Source: Alitiscatomonas aceti (GTDB taxonomy: Bacteria; Bacillota; Clostridia; Lachnospirales; Lachnospiraceae). From it: a stretch of DNA of 64,000 nt. A model generated the notes under the pieces. It had not been told where the DNA came from. It saw nothing but the letters and a program-made list of their open reading frames with translations, and did no database searches. Numbering within the stretch: the first letter of the stretch is position 1; the number at the start of each line of letters is the position of its first letter. The stretch spans positions 87,679 through 151,678 of the forward strand of contig NZ_JAOQJF010000004.1 of NCBI RefSeq assembly GCF_025567195.1, in the 5' to 3' direction. Of this stretch, positions 8,508 to 17,447 are shown in pieces. Position numbers and translations under genes: made by a program.

Positions 8508-9248
8508 GTGAGATTTTTGCGGGAATTGGACAGAAAAAAGATCATTGATATACATGCGCATATCCTGCCGGGGGTGGACGACGGAGCCAGGGATCTCAAA
8601 GAAAGCATCGCTCTGGCTGTCTCAGCAGCCAGCCAGGGGATCCGCGCAGTGATCGCCACCCCCCATTTCTCCAGGCGGGGCGATCCAGATGAATACAGAC
8701 AGCTTCTGAAAAGCGTGCAGACGGAGATCTGGAAGAGCTGCCCGGATTTTCAGCTGTATCTGGGTCAGGAGCTTTATTATCATGAGGACCTGGGCGACAG
8801 GCTTTTGAGCGGACAGGCCCTGACCCTGGCAGACAGCAGCTATATCCTTGTGGAATTCGATCCGGCAGCGCCGTTTTCACGGATGAGCCGGGGGATCCGG
8901 AATCTTTGTGGTCTGGGGTATATTCCTGTTTTAGCCCATGCGGAGAGGTACGGATGTCTCCGGGAAAGCGGGATGCTGGAGCGTCTCCGGGAGATGGGCG
9001 CATTGTTTCAGGTCAATTATGAAAGCCTTACGGGGCGATGGTATGACCGGGACGTATTCTGGTGCCGGAAGCAGATCAGGGAGCACCGGATCCATTTTTT
9101 AAGCACCGATATGCACCAGATGGATCACCGGCCGCCGGAAATAAAGAGAGCGCTGGACTGGCTGGACAAAAATGTGGATGCAGAATACAAAAAAAGTCTG
9201 ACGGAAGGAAATTCCAGGAGGATCCTGGAGGACGGTGCAGTCAGATAG
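8508..9248 (+). CDS. cpsB: CpsB/YwqE-type PHP-domain tyrosine-protein phosphatase
   Basis: Predicted 246-residue metal-dependent phosphatase of the PHP fold that removes phosphate from the tyrosine cluster of the CpsD kinase, tuning polymer export. Metal-ligand motifs in order: DIHAHILPGVDDGA near the N-terminus, TPHFSR, GQELYYHED, LAHAERY and STDMHQMDH. Start is uncertain: GTG 8508 has little SD, while TTG 8517 has AGGTGAG four bases upstream; both keep the first His motif. It heads the operon with the Wzz and CpsD homologues, the standard Firmicutes order. Confidence 0.9.
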   Translation: MRFLRELDRKKIIDIHAHILPGVDDGARDLKESIALAVSAASQGIRAVIATPHFSRRGDPDEYRQLLKSVQTEIWKSCPDFQLYLGQELYYHEDLGDRLLSGQALTLADSSYILVEFDPAAPFSRMSRGIRNLCGLGYIPVLAHAERYGCLRESGMLERLREMGALFQVNYESLTGRWYDRDVFWCRKQIREHRIHFLSTDMHQMDHRPPEIKRALDWLDKNVDAEYKKSLTEGNSRRILEDGAVR

Positions 9249-9272
9249 AATGAACAACAGGGGAAGAATGAG

Positions 9273-10073
9273 ATGAACAGCAGAAATAATGAAATGGAAA
9301 TCGATCTGCTGGAGCTTTTCCGCGTATGGAAAAAGAAGCTCTGGCTGATCATTCTTGTGACTTTTCTTGGGGGAACTGTGGGCTTTGCGTTCAGTAAGAT
9401 CGCCCTGACCCCCATGTACACGTCTACATCCATGATGTACGCCGTATCGAAGGAAACGACCCTCACATCCCTGGCGGATCTTCAGATCGGAAGCCAGCTG
9501 ACCCAGGACTATAAGGTGATCATCACCAGCCGTCCGGTACTGGAGGAGGTCATTGGGGATCTGGATCTGAATATTTCCTATGAAATATTGAAATCGAAAA
9601 TTTCGATCAATAACCCTGCGGATACCCGTATCCTGGCGATCACGGCTACGGATCCGGATCCGCAGATGGCAAAGGCCATCGTAGACCGGACCGCGTCGGT
9701 ATCTTCCGGCTACATCGGCGATATTATGGAAATGATCCCCCCAAAGATCATAGAGGAGGGGCAGGTGCCCACCCAGAAGTCCAGTCCCAGCAATACCAGA
9801 AATGCGGCGCTGGGAGCTCTTCTTGGCCTGGTACTTACCTGTGGAATCACAGCCATGCAGATGATCCTGAACGACACGATCCAGACAGAAGAGGATGTGG
9901 AGCGGTATCTGGATCTGACGGTCCTTGCATCCGTTCCCAGGAGAAATGAGGATGGAAAGGGAGCGGAGGCTGAGCGGAAATCCAAAAAGAAGAAGGCCCG
10001 CACTGCGCCCAGAGAGAATCAGGAAAGCCAGAAGCCGGAGGGCAGATCCAGACGGAAGGGGGGAAAAGAGTAA
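9273..10073 (+). CDS. Wzz/CapA-type chain-length determinant (BY-kinase adaptor)
   Basis: Predicted 266-residue membrane protein of the Wzz/YveK family. One membrane segment lies near residues 22-42 (LWLIILVTFLGGTVGFAF) and the second near 170-190, with an extracellular domain between. In Gram-positives this protein activates the separate cytoplasmic CpsD kinase and helps set polymer length. The C-terminal 45 residues are very Lys/Arg/Glu-rich, which is unusual and probably cytoplasmic. The stop overlaps the cpsD start (TAATG), implying coupling. Confidence 0.88.
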   Translation: MNSRNNEMEIDLLELFRVWKKKLWLIILVTFLGGTVGFAFSKIALTPMYTSTSMMYAVSKETTLTSLADLQIGSQLTQDYKVIITSRPVLEEVIGDLDLNISYEILKSKISINNPADTRILAITATDPDPQMAKAIVDRTASVSSGYIGDIMEMIPPKIIEEGQVPTQKSSPSNTRNAALGALLGLVLTCGITAMQMILNDTIQTEEDVERYLDLTVLASVPRRNEDGKGAEAERKSKKKKARTAPRENQESQKPEGRSRRKGGKE

Positions 10074-10939
10074 TGGAAGATATGCATCTGGAATTGAAAC
10101 CGGGAAAGACCAGTGATTACGAATATACCGAGGCAGTGAAAACACTGCGTACCAACATTCAGTTCTGCGGAAGCAGCGTAAGGGTCATTATGTTTACCAG
10201 CGCAATCCCCAGTGAGGGAAAAAGTGATCTTTCCTTTGCAACAGCGGAGGCCCTGGCCCAGATCGGAAAACGCACGCTGCTGATCGACGCGGACATCCGT
10301 AAGTCGATCCTTACTTACCGGTATCAGTTAAAAAACAAGCTGAACGGATTGTCCCAGTTTTTAAGCGGACAGAAAAGGCTGGAGGAGGTCTTATACACCA
10401 CCAGCACCAGGGGACTGGATCTGATCTTTGCCGGACCGTTTTCTCCCAATCCGGCAGAGCTTCTTGAAGAGGAGCTTTTCGGAGATACAGTGAAAAAGCT
10501 CAGGGAAGCGTATGACTATATCATCATCGATACCCCGCCCATGGCCGGACTGATCGACGGAGCCATTGTAGCCAGACATTGTGACGGAGCCGTCCTGATC
10601 ATTGAGAGCGGAGCCGTCAGCTGGAGAGTAGAGCAGAAGGTGGTGGAGCAGTTAAAGCGTTCCCAGTGCAGGATCCTGGGAGCCGTATTAAATAAGGCGG
10701 ACTCTGGAAACGGCGGATATTATGGACGGTACGGGAAATACGGAAAGTATGGAAAATACGGCCGGTACGAAAATGCAGAGCATGAGGAGAGCTCGTACAG
10801 CCGACTGGAGCCTGCGAAACACACTGCGGCACGGCCCCGGACAGAAATTCCCAACAGCGTCATAGAGCCGGATATGGATGAAGAATATAAAGAACTGGAA
10901 TGTCCGTCAGCCGCCCCGGAACATGGGGAGTCTCAATGA
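10073..10939 (+). CDS. cpsD: CpsD-type bacterial tyrosine kinase
   Basis: Predicted 288-residue BY-kinase. Motifs: Walker A in PSEGKSDLSF near residue 46, Walker A' LLIDADIR near 67, Walker B IIIDTPP near 145. After the kinase core comes a tyrosine-rich stretch near residues 218-235 (GGYYGRYGKYGKYGKYGRY), the autophosphorylation cluster that CpsB would dephosphorylate. An acidic tail of about 50 residues follows, longer than in B. subtilis or S. pneumoniae homologues. It overlaps the preceding and following genes by one and four bases, so the three are translationally coupled. Confidence 0.92.
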   Translation: MEDMHLELKPGKTSDYEYTEAVKTLRTNIQFCGSSVRVIMFTSAIPSEGKSDLSFATAEALAQIGKRTLLIDADIRKSILTYRYQLKNKLNGLSQFLSGQKRLEEVLYTTSTRGLDLIFAGPFSPNPAELLEEELFGDTVKKLREAYDYIIIDTPPMAGLIDGAIVARHCDGAVLIIESGAVSWRVEQKVVEQLKRSQCRILGAVLNKADSGNGGYYGRYGKYGKYGKYGRYENAEHEESSYSRLEPAKHTAARPRTEIPNSVIEPDMDEEYKELECPSAAPEHGESQ

Positions 10940-12012
10940 GCCGGTATAGAAAAGGCCGGAGACGGGCCGCTCTTTTAGGGATCACAGCCGGATGTGTTGG
11001 GGCGGCAGTGTTTTTAGGCGTATCTGTGAAGCTGTACCGGGAGCGGAAGGATACAGAGGCAATGATCGAAAGTCGTCATGCCACCTGGGAGCAGAATACG
11101 GCAGGGGAGTCTTCTGATCCACCGGAAGCCGCTCCAGATCCGGAAAAAATGCTTTCCGAGGCTGCCGTTTCCTGGAATGGAAAGGAGTACCGGCGCAATA
11201 CCTATATGAAGGCAGTCCTTTGTATGGGGGTGGACCGGGAAAATACCATGACCGGAGGTGAGGAGCCGGGACAGCGGGGGCAGGCAGATGGGATCTTCCT
11301 CGCGGCCTGGGATACGGCGAGAAATGGGCTTAAGATCTTAATGATCCCCAGAGATGCCATGACATACCTGACCCCGGTAAGCTGGGATGGAACCGTCCGG
11401 GATGAGGAATACGACCACATTACTCTGGCGTTTTCCTATGGAGACGGGTATGTGAAAAGCTGTGAAAACATGGTCAGGGAAGTGGAAGAGATGTTTAAGG
11501 GACTTCACGTGGACCATTACATGGCGACCGATCTTTCCGCTGTGGGAATATTAAACGAGGCAGTGGGAGGCGTTACAGTTACCATTCCAGCGGGACTTTC
11601 CGCTGCGGATCCCCAGTTCCAGGAAGGAAGCCGGATCACCCTGAAAGGAGATCAGGCGGAGGCGTTTGTCCGTTACAGGGATACAAAAGAGGATCATTCT
11701 GCGCTGTACAGGACGCTGCGCAGCCAGGAGTTTATCACAGGCTTCTTTGACGCGGCACAGAAAATGGCAGAAACCGACAGCCAGACAGTTCCCCGTCTTT
11801 TTGAACTGACAGAAGAATATATGATCACAGATATGGCAAAGGACCAGTATATGGGCATGGTGGCGGATATCCTTGCTTCAGAAGATCTGACTTCGGATCA
11901 TTTTTATGTACTTCCTGGAAGGGCGGTGGTGACGGAAACGTATGATGAATATCATGTGGACGAAGACGCAATGACAGAGCTTCTCCTGGAGCTTTTTTAC
12001 CGGGAGGCATAA
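10936..12012 (+). CDS. LytR-CpsA-Psr (LCP) family phosphotransferase
   Basis: Predicted 358-residue membrane-anchored LCP enzyme, which moves lipid-linked glycopolymers onto peptidoglycan outside the cell. One N-terminal membrane segment (about 12-35) follows a basic start. LCP motifs: LCMGVDRENT, the polyprenyl-phosphate arginine motif MIPRDAMTYL, and SQEFITGFFD. ATG 10936 overlaps the cpsD stop (ATGA) and has GGGGAG upstream, so it is preferred to codons upstream. Between the first helix and the LCP domain is a short Ser/Pro/Glu-rich linker. Confidence 0.88.
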   Translation: MSRYRKGRRRAALLGITAGCVGAAVFLGVSVKLYRERKDTEAMIESRHATWEQNTAGESSDPPEAAPDPEKMLSEAAVSWNGKEYRRNTYMKAVLCMGVDRENTMTGGEEPGQRGQADGIFLAAWDTARNGLKILMIPRDAMTYLTPVSWDGTVRDEEYDHITLAFSYGDGYVKSCENMVREVEEMFKGLHVDHYMATDLSAVGILNEAVGGVTVTIPAGLSAADPQFQEGSRITLKGDQAEAFVRYRDTKEDHSALYRTLRSQEFITGFFDAAQKMAETDSQTVPRLFELTEEYMITDMAKDQYMGMVADILASEDLTSDHFYVLPGRAVVTETYDEYHVDEDAMTELLLELFYREA

Positions 12013-12064
12013 AACGTGTATCGAACAGCGACACGCTGATTCATAAAAATAGGAAGAGGAGAAA

Positions 12065-12793
12065 ATGGAAATGAAAAAGAAATTAGTAAAGACCCTGGCT
12101 CTTGCGCTGGCATTATCTATGATCCCGGTCATGGCCTACGGTGCCAGCAGCAGCCCGAAAAACGACGATGACGACAGCAGTTCCTCAGAGTCTGTTTACG
12201 AGGACAAGACAGTAGGGGGAGACGGAACCTCGGGAACGGCCATTACCCAGCCGTCCAGACCGTCGGTGGTCGTATCCCCCAATGGACAGCAGACCTCGGT
12301 GGGACAGACCTCCAAGGACTCCTCCGGAGTGACCATGAGCCTGGTGGTCAATAAAACGACGGAAGACGGAAAGCAGGTATCCATGCAGTTCGGCGGCGGA
12401 GCGGTTGTAGGAGACCAGGTCGTTACCATTGCCACAGGCGCGGCGGAGACAGCGGGACTTCCAGAAGGCGTTGTCAATGTGATCAACCAGTTAAATAAGG
12501 GGACTGGAGCAGAGACCGCGATCCCGGACCAGGACATGACTGGCTATAAAAAGCTGGGAAATACAAGAGCGCTGATCGTCAGCTCCCAGAGCACAGGAAA
12601 GACCGACGCGGTGGCAACGGAGGTTACGCTCCAGGTCAGCGGGATAAATAAAGAAACCAGAAAACTGGTGGCCGTATATTACAACAACGCAACCGGCCGC
12701 TGGGAACGGGCAGAGGCCAGGTTTAATGTGGCCACAGGTGAGGTTACATTCATCGCTCCCGGTTCCTGTACCGTGCAGCTCTGGTGGATCTAA
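12065..12793 (+). CDS. Small exported protein of the polysaccharide operon, function unknown
   Basis: I do not recognise a family. The 242-residue product has a clear signal peptide (basic MEMKKKLVK, hydrophobic 10-22, likely cleavage after AYG near residue 26). Next comes a low-complexity Ser/Asp stretch (about 28-46) and then a mainly beta-type, Thr/Val/Gly-rich domain ending in an aromatic QLWWI. GAGGAG precedes ATG 12065. Its place between the LCP enzyme and the priming transferase suggests a role outside the cell in polymer attachment or surface display (inference). A good terminator follows directly. Confidence 0.75.
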   Translation: MEMKKKLVKTLALALALSMIPVMAYGASSSPKNDDDDSSSSESVYEDKTVGGDGTSGTAITQPSRPSVVVSPNGQQTSVGQTSKDSSGVTMSLVVNKTTEDGKQVSMQFGGGAVVGDQVVTIATGAAETAGLPEGVVNVINQLNKGTGAETAIPDQDMTGYKKLGNTRALIVSSQSTGKTDAVATEVTLQVSGINKETRKLVAVYYNNATGRWERAEARFNVATGEVTFIAPGSCTVQLWWI

Positions 12794-12800
12794 AACGGAT

Positions 12801-12842
12801 CCGGGCGGCTTCACGGCTGGAACCGCCCGGTTTCTTTTTTCT
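12801..12842 (+). terminator. Terminator/attenuator inside the polysaccharide operon
   Basis: Perfect 8-bp stem CCGGGCGG (12801-12808) and CCGCCCGG (12823-12830), then TTTCTTTTTT. It separates the regulatory/attachment genes from the assembly genes. I see no good promoter before 12872, so partial read-through is likely. Confidence 0.8.
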
Positions 12843-12871
12843 GGTGTACGAGTAAGATAAAGGGGAACAGT

Positions 12872-14278
12872 ATGAAGTTAGAAAACATAAAGCACGATCT
12901 GACCCTGCCGGCAGTGAAGGGTCTGAATGTGGCGGCGTTGACGGCGGCCTTCTTTCTGGGATGGAGCCTGTTTTACGTGGGATTTATGGGATCAACAGCT
13001 TTAAAATGGACAGGTTATATCCTTTCGGGTTTATTTTTTTTCATGTACGCCCTGTTTGGAAAGGTCTACGACGCGTTTATGATCTCCACAAACCGGATCT
13101 CAGAGCTGGTTTACAGCCAGGCTCTGGCGGCCATTATTTCCGATGGAATGATGTATGTGGTCATATGCCTGCTGATGCGCCGCTGGATGAATCCTCTGGG
13201 GATCTTCTGTGTTTTTGCGGTACAGATGGTTTTGGCTGTGATCTGGTGCATAGGAGCTCACCGGTGGTATTTTGCCTCATTCCCGGCCCGGCGTTCGGCA
13301 GTCGTTTATGATATAAGAAGAGGGATGGACCAGCTGATCCGGGAATATGGGATGGATAAAAAATTTGATGTGCAGCTGAAAGTCCATGCGGAGGAATGCG
13401 TAAAAAATCCGGACATGCTGAAAGGAATGGAGGCCGTATTTTTAAGCGGCGTTCACAGCCATGAGCGGAATATCCTGTTAAAATACTGTATCATCAACAG
13501 CATCAGCGTTTATGTGATCCCGCGGATCGGTGACATTCTTATGAGCGGGACGAAACCGGTACATATGTTCCATCTGCCGATCTTACGGGCGGAGCGGTAC
13601 AATCCGCCGCTGGGGTATCTGATCGCAAAACGGACCTTTGATATTGTGGCTGCCGGACTGGCGCTGATCGTGACGTCTCCGATCTTCCTTTTAACGGCAA
13701 TCGCCATCAAACGGGAGGATGGAGGTCCGGTATTTTATAAGCAGGAGCGCCTCACAAAGAACGGAAAGAAATTTTATATCCATAAATTCCGCAGTATGCG
13801 GGTAGACGCGGAAAAGGACGGCGTTGCCAGACTTTCCAGCGGAGAGAACGACAGCCGGATCACGCCTGTGGGACGGATCATCCGGAAGATCCGGGTGGAC
13901 GAGCTTCCGCAGCTTCTGGATATCCTGGCTGGAAATCTTTCCGTCGTGGGCCCGAGGCCGGAGCGGGAGGAGATCGCCCTGCAGTACGAAAAGGAGCTGC
14001 CGGAGTTCCGCTTAAGGCTCCAGGCAAAGGCCGGACTCACAGGTTACGCCCAGGTATACGGGAAATACAATACAACGCCCTACGATAAGCTTCAGATGGA
14101 TCTGATGTATATTGCGAATCCCAGCTTCATGGAGGATCTGCGTATCTGCTTTGCTACGGTGAAGATCCTGTTTATGCCGGAGAGCACGGAAGGCGTGGCG
14201 GAAGGTGCAACGACGGCCATGGGACAGGAAGCGGCGCTGGGGGAGATGGCGGCGACGAAGGTGGAGAAGGAAAAATAG
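12872..14278 (+). CDS. Undecaprenyl-phosphate sugar phosphotransferase (WbaP/CpsE type)
   Basis: Predicted 468-residue polyprenyl glycosylphosphotransferase that starts polymer assembly by placing a sugar-1-phosphate on undecaprenyl phosphate. Several membrane helices in residues 1-145, a central CoA-binding-like domain, then a further helix (about 255-280) and the catalytic domain: YKQERLTKNGKKFYIHKFRSMR, DELPQLLDIL and VVGPRPEREE. The last 25 residues are Ala/Glu-rich and not conserved. It is the last gene with GC-rich codon use before the A/T-rich cassette; the boundary lies near 14.28 kb. Confidence 0.92.
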   Translation: MKLENIKHDLTLPAVKGLNVAALTAAFFLGWSLFYVGFMGSTALKWTGYILSGLFFFMYALFGKVYDAFMISTNRISELVYSQALAAIISDGMMYVVICLLMRRWMNPLGIFCVFAVQMVLAVIWCIGAHRWYFASFPARRSAVVYDIRRGMDQLIREYGMDKKFDVQLKVHAEECVKNPDMLKGMEAVFLSGVHSHERNILLKYCIINSISVYVIPRIGDILMSGTKPVHMFHLPILRAERYNPPLGYLIAKRTFDIVAAGLALIVTSPIFLLTAIAIKREDGGPVFYKQERLTKNGKKFYIHKFRSMRVDAEKDGVARLSSGENDSRITPVGRIIRKIRVDELPQLLDILAGNLSVVGPRPEREEIALQYEKELPEFRLRLQAKAGLTGYAQVYGKYNTTPYDKLQMDLMYIANPSFMEDLRICFATVKILFMPESTEGVAEGATTAMGQEAALGEMAATKVEKEK

Positions 14279-14322
14279 ATTAAAATTGTGATTCGGCTAG
14301 ATAATGGAGGGGAAAATTGATT

Positions 14323-15156
14323 ATGAGCATAGGGGCGTATAAGCAGTACTCAGTTCTTATGGCTGTTTATTATAAAGAAAATGCGAGCTATTTAAGACAA
14401 GCTATAGAGAGCATTCAGAATCAAACATTCCCTACAAATGATTTTGTACTTGTTTGTGACGGTCCGCTAAATTTAGAATTAGATGCTGTTATATCTGAAA
14501 AGCAAAAGGAAATGGGGAATACATTTCACGTTATACGCTTAGAAAAAAATTGCGGATTGGGAAATGCGTTGAACGAAGGTATTAGACATTGTAAGAATGA
14601 GCTGATTGCGAGAATGGATAGCGATGATATTTCTTATCCGGATCGCTGTGTGCGTCAGATGAAAGTTTTTGAATTGAACCCAGAGATTGATATATGTTCA
14701 GGAATTATTGAGGAATTTTCAAAGTCTCCAGATATAATATACGCAAGACGCGTGCTGCCAGAGACAAGTGAAGAAATATCGAAATTTGCGATGAAACGTA
14801 ATCCATTCAATCATCCATGCGTTATGTATAAGAAAACAGCAGTTGAATCATCCGGTTCCTATCAAGATTTTTACCTTCTGGAAGATTATTATTTGTGGAT
14901 TAGGATGCTGATGAACGGGAGCCAGGGATACAATCTCCAGGAACCATTGCTCTATATGCGTGCTGGATCCGATATGTATAAGCGGAGAGCTGGGTGGAAG
15001 TATGCCAGGACGCAGATTGCATTATTTAGGTATATGGAGAATAGGGGATTCATCAATAAAGGTCAATGCTTTATAAGCTGTGTAGTTCGGAGTGGATCAT
15101 CGTTGGCACCGAATTGGATACGAGAGTTAATGTTTAAAAAGATATTGAGAAAATAA
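14323..15156 (+). CDS. Family 2 glycosyltransferase
   Basis: Predicted 277-residue GT-A glycosyltransferase. N-terminus YSVLMAVYYKENASYLRQAI and the metal-binding RMDSDDISYPDR near residue 105 are the GT2 hallmarks; LLEDYYLWIRM matches the ED acceptor motif. ATG 14323 is preferred to TTG 14317 because GGAGGGG is then spaced 10 bases away. A/T-rich codon use begins here, contrasting sharply with the gene before. The sugar cannot be told from sequence. Confidence 0.85.
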   Translation: MSIGAYKQYSVLMAVYYKENASYLRQAIESIQNQTFPTNDFVLVCDGPLNLELDAVISEKQKEMGNTFHVIRLEKNCGLGNALNEGIRHCKNELIARMDSDDISYPDRCVRQMKVFELNPEIDICSGIIEEFSKSPDIIYARRVLPETSEEISKFAMKRNPFNHPCVMYKKTAVESSGSYQDFYLLEDYYLWIRMLMNGSQGYNLQEPLLYMRAGSDMYKRRAGWKYARTQIALFRYMENRGFINKGQCFISCVVRSGSSLAPNWIRELMFKKILRK

Positions 15157-15172
15157 AGAGGAATATATTCAA

Positions 15173-16255
15173 ATGAAGATTGGAATACTTACCTATTACG
15201 GTGTACATAATCATGGTGCTGTTTTGCAGGCTAACGCTTTAAAAATGGTATTAGAGTCCAAAGGCCATGAATGTGGTTTCTTGAAATTTGAACGTAGCTA
15301 TTCTAATATATCCCAGAAACAAGCAAGTAAATATAAGATAGGGATTAACAGTATTGGTTTTTATTTGAGATATTTGATGGATAAAGGCCCTGGAAATGTT
15401 TTATATAATTTAAAAAAGAAAAAAACATTGGCAAGGTTCCGGTCGGATAAATTGCCAATATTTGGAGAGTATCAAGATTTTAATGGGGATCTGGTGGTTA
15501 TTGGAAGCGATGAGGTATTTAGTCTGGAAATAGGTATAAATCCATTTCTTTATGGAAATGGCCTTAAATCAAAGCATGTATTCAGCTATGCTGGATGTTT
15601 TGGTCCAACAACATATCATGAGGTTGTACGTCAGAACAAGACAGATATAATTGCCCGGGGTCTAAAAAAAATGGAGGCGGTGTCGGTACGGGATGAAAAT
15701 TCTTGGAGGATAGTTAAAAAGACCGCTAATATTGATTCTACACTGGTATGTGATCCTGTTATACTATATGGGTATGAAAAGGAGATGAATCAGTTCATTC
15801 CATCTATCAAGGAATATATTCTGATTTATGCATATGATAAAAACATGAATGATCCATCAGAATATGGATATATAAAAAAATACGCAGAAAAACATAGTTT
15901 TAAAGTAGTGTCTGTTGGATATTATCACAAATGGTGTAAAAATATCAATGCATCTCCAGAGGAATTATTAGGGTGGATCAAACATGCGTCTATGGTTGTT
16001 ACGGATACGTTTCACGGAACTGTAATGTCTATTATTTGTAATACTCCGGTTGTGGTTAAATTGCGTGGAAACCAGAATAAACTGGAATTTTTACTATCAG
16101 AATATGGGTTATTAAATCGAGCTATTGAAGATTTTTCAGCATTAGAAAAAATAGTGGATGTGCCGGAAGATTTTACATATATAAATCAGGTCATTTCTGA
16201 AAGAAGAGTAGCTTCCATGGAATTCATTGAAGATGCTTTGGAAAAATGTCAGTAA
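15173..16255 (+). CDS. Polysaccharide pyruvyl transferase family protein
   Basis: Predicted 360-residue member of the PS_pyruv_trans family (CsaB/ExoV type), which adds ketal-linked pyruvate to polymer sugars from phosphoenolpyruvate; some members near FrhB-like genes may act differently. N-terminal KIGILTYYGVHNHGAVLQAN and later VVTDTFHGTVMSIICNTPVV are typical, the His in DTFHG being the conserved one. It is 16 bases after the GT2 gene and 16 bases before the iron-sulfur protein, with which it often co-occurs in capsule loci. Confidence 0.85.
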   Translation: MKIGILTYYGVHNHGAVLQANALKMVLESKGHECGFLKFERSYSNISQKQASKYKIGINSIGFYLRYLMDKGPGNVLYNLKKKKTLARFRSDKLPIFGEYQDFNGDLVVIGSDEVFSLEIGINPFLYGNGLKSKHVFSYAGCFGPTTYHEVVRQNKTDIIARGLKKMEAVSVRDENSWRIVKKTANIDSTLVCDPVILYGYEKEMNQFIPSIKEYILIYAYDKNMNDPSEYGYIKKYAEKHSFKVVSVGYYHKWCKNINASPEELLGWIKHASMVVTDTFHGTVMSIICNTPVVVKLRGNQNKLEFLLSEYGLLNRAIEDFSALEKIVDVPEDFTYINQVISERRVASMEFIEDALEKCQ

Positions 16256-16271
16256 AAATTGGAGAGATGGA

Positions 16272-17447
16272 ATGCTAGAAAATAATAAAAAAAGATGTAC
16301 AGGATGTGGAGCGTGTGTTTGGAAATGCCCAAAACAGTGCATTACATGGAATATAGAAGAACTGGGATTTAGGTATCCGGTCATAGATATGTCAGAGTGT
16401 GTTAATTGCGGAGTTTGTGAAAATGTTTGTCCAATAGACAAACCAGTTGTCAAGCAGACAGGACAAAGAGTATACGCCGCAATACATAAGGATAAGGAGA
16501 TCCTTACAAGAAGTACCAGTGGTGGTGCGTTTTCTGCAATCGCTTCATATTTTTTAAAAAACAATGGAATTGTATATGGAGCAGCGATGCAGGAAGAGAT
16601 GCAGGTCAGACATATTAGAGTTGTAAAAGAAGAGGAACTTGTAGAATTACGAGGATCTAAGTATGTGCAGAGTGATACAGGGATTACCTATCAGCAAGCA
16701 GAAGATGATTTGAAAAGTGGAAAAAAGGTTTTTTATTCAGGAACGCCGTGCCAGATTGACGGTTTAAAGAAATTCCTAGGGAAAGAATATGAAAATCTGT
16801 TTACTGCAGATCTTATTTGTCATGGTGTTGGCTCTCAGAAGTATTTTGATAAGTATATGGAATTTGCAAGGGAACGTTATGGAGAGATTAAGGAACTACA
16901 TTTTCGTTCAAAGAAAACATCTGGATGGAGATATGACGGAAAAATAATATATTTGAATTCATTTGGAAAGAAAGTAGAGAAATCATATAGGGATTATAAT
17001 AATTATTACTATTCATACTTTCTTTTGGGAGATATATTTAGAAGTTCCTGTTATACATGTAAGTACGCGAATACAGACAGACCAGGAGATTTTACTTTGG
17101 GAGATTACTGGGGAGTAGAGGCTTTAAAATTACCATTGGATACAGAAAATGGATGCTCATTGTTGATTATAAATAACTCTCATGCAATGGAACTATTAAA
17201 CGGAATCAAGGATTTAGAATTGATAAACACCACGGTGGAACAGGCGGTACGATGCAATAGACAACTTTCTGCACCTTCCATCCTTACGCTTGACAGAGAA
17301 AAAAGAATTGATGAGTATGAAAATCTTACCGGAATCCAGATTCAGAGAAATTATCTGAGGAGTCATAGAAAGATGATATTATATGGAATCATTAAATTAA
17401 TAATTCCATATAAGGTCAAATTAATTATCCGATCAATGAGAACGTGA
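16272..17447 (+). CDS. FrhB-like iron-sulfur protein (coenzyme F420 hydrogenase/dehydrogenase beta family)
   Basis: Predicted 391-residue protein. Two ferredoxin-type clusters at the N-terminus (CTGCGACVWKCPKQC and CVNCGVCENVCP, about residues 8-56) precede an FrhB/FdhB-like domain with STSGGAFSAIA, YSGTPCQIDGLK and a further Cys pair in SCYTCKYANTDRPGD. ATG 16272 with GGAGAG upstream excludes an upstream in-frame ATG. Its substrate is unknown; F420 itself is not expected in Lachnospiraceae. Constant pairing with pyruvyl transferases in polysaccharide loci suggests a joint sugar-modification step (inference). Confidence 0.85.
   Translation: MLENNKKRCTGCGACVWKCPKQCITWNIEELGFRYPVIDMSECVNCGVCENVCPIDKPVVKQTGQRVYAAIHKDKEILTRSTSGGAFSAIASYFLKNNGIVYGAAMQEEMQVRHIRVVKEEELVELRGSKYVQSDTGITYQQAEDDLKSGKKVFYSGTPCQIDGLKKFLGKEYENLFTADLICHGVGSQKYFDKYMEFARERYGEIKELHFRSKKTSGWRYDGKIIYLNSFGKKVEKSYRDYNNYYYSYFLLGDIFRSSCYTCKYANTDRPGDFTLGDYWGVEALKLPLDTENGCSLLIINNSHAMELLNGIKDLELINTTVEQAVRCNRQLSAPSILTLDREKRIDEYENLTGIQIQRNYLRSHRKMILYGIIKLIIPYKVKLIIRSMRT

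Noticed and set aside
9099..10145. A 348-codon open frame on the minus strand across the Wzz gene
   Set aside because: It is antisense to two well-supported genes and has shadow-like composition.
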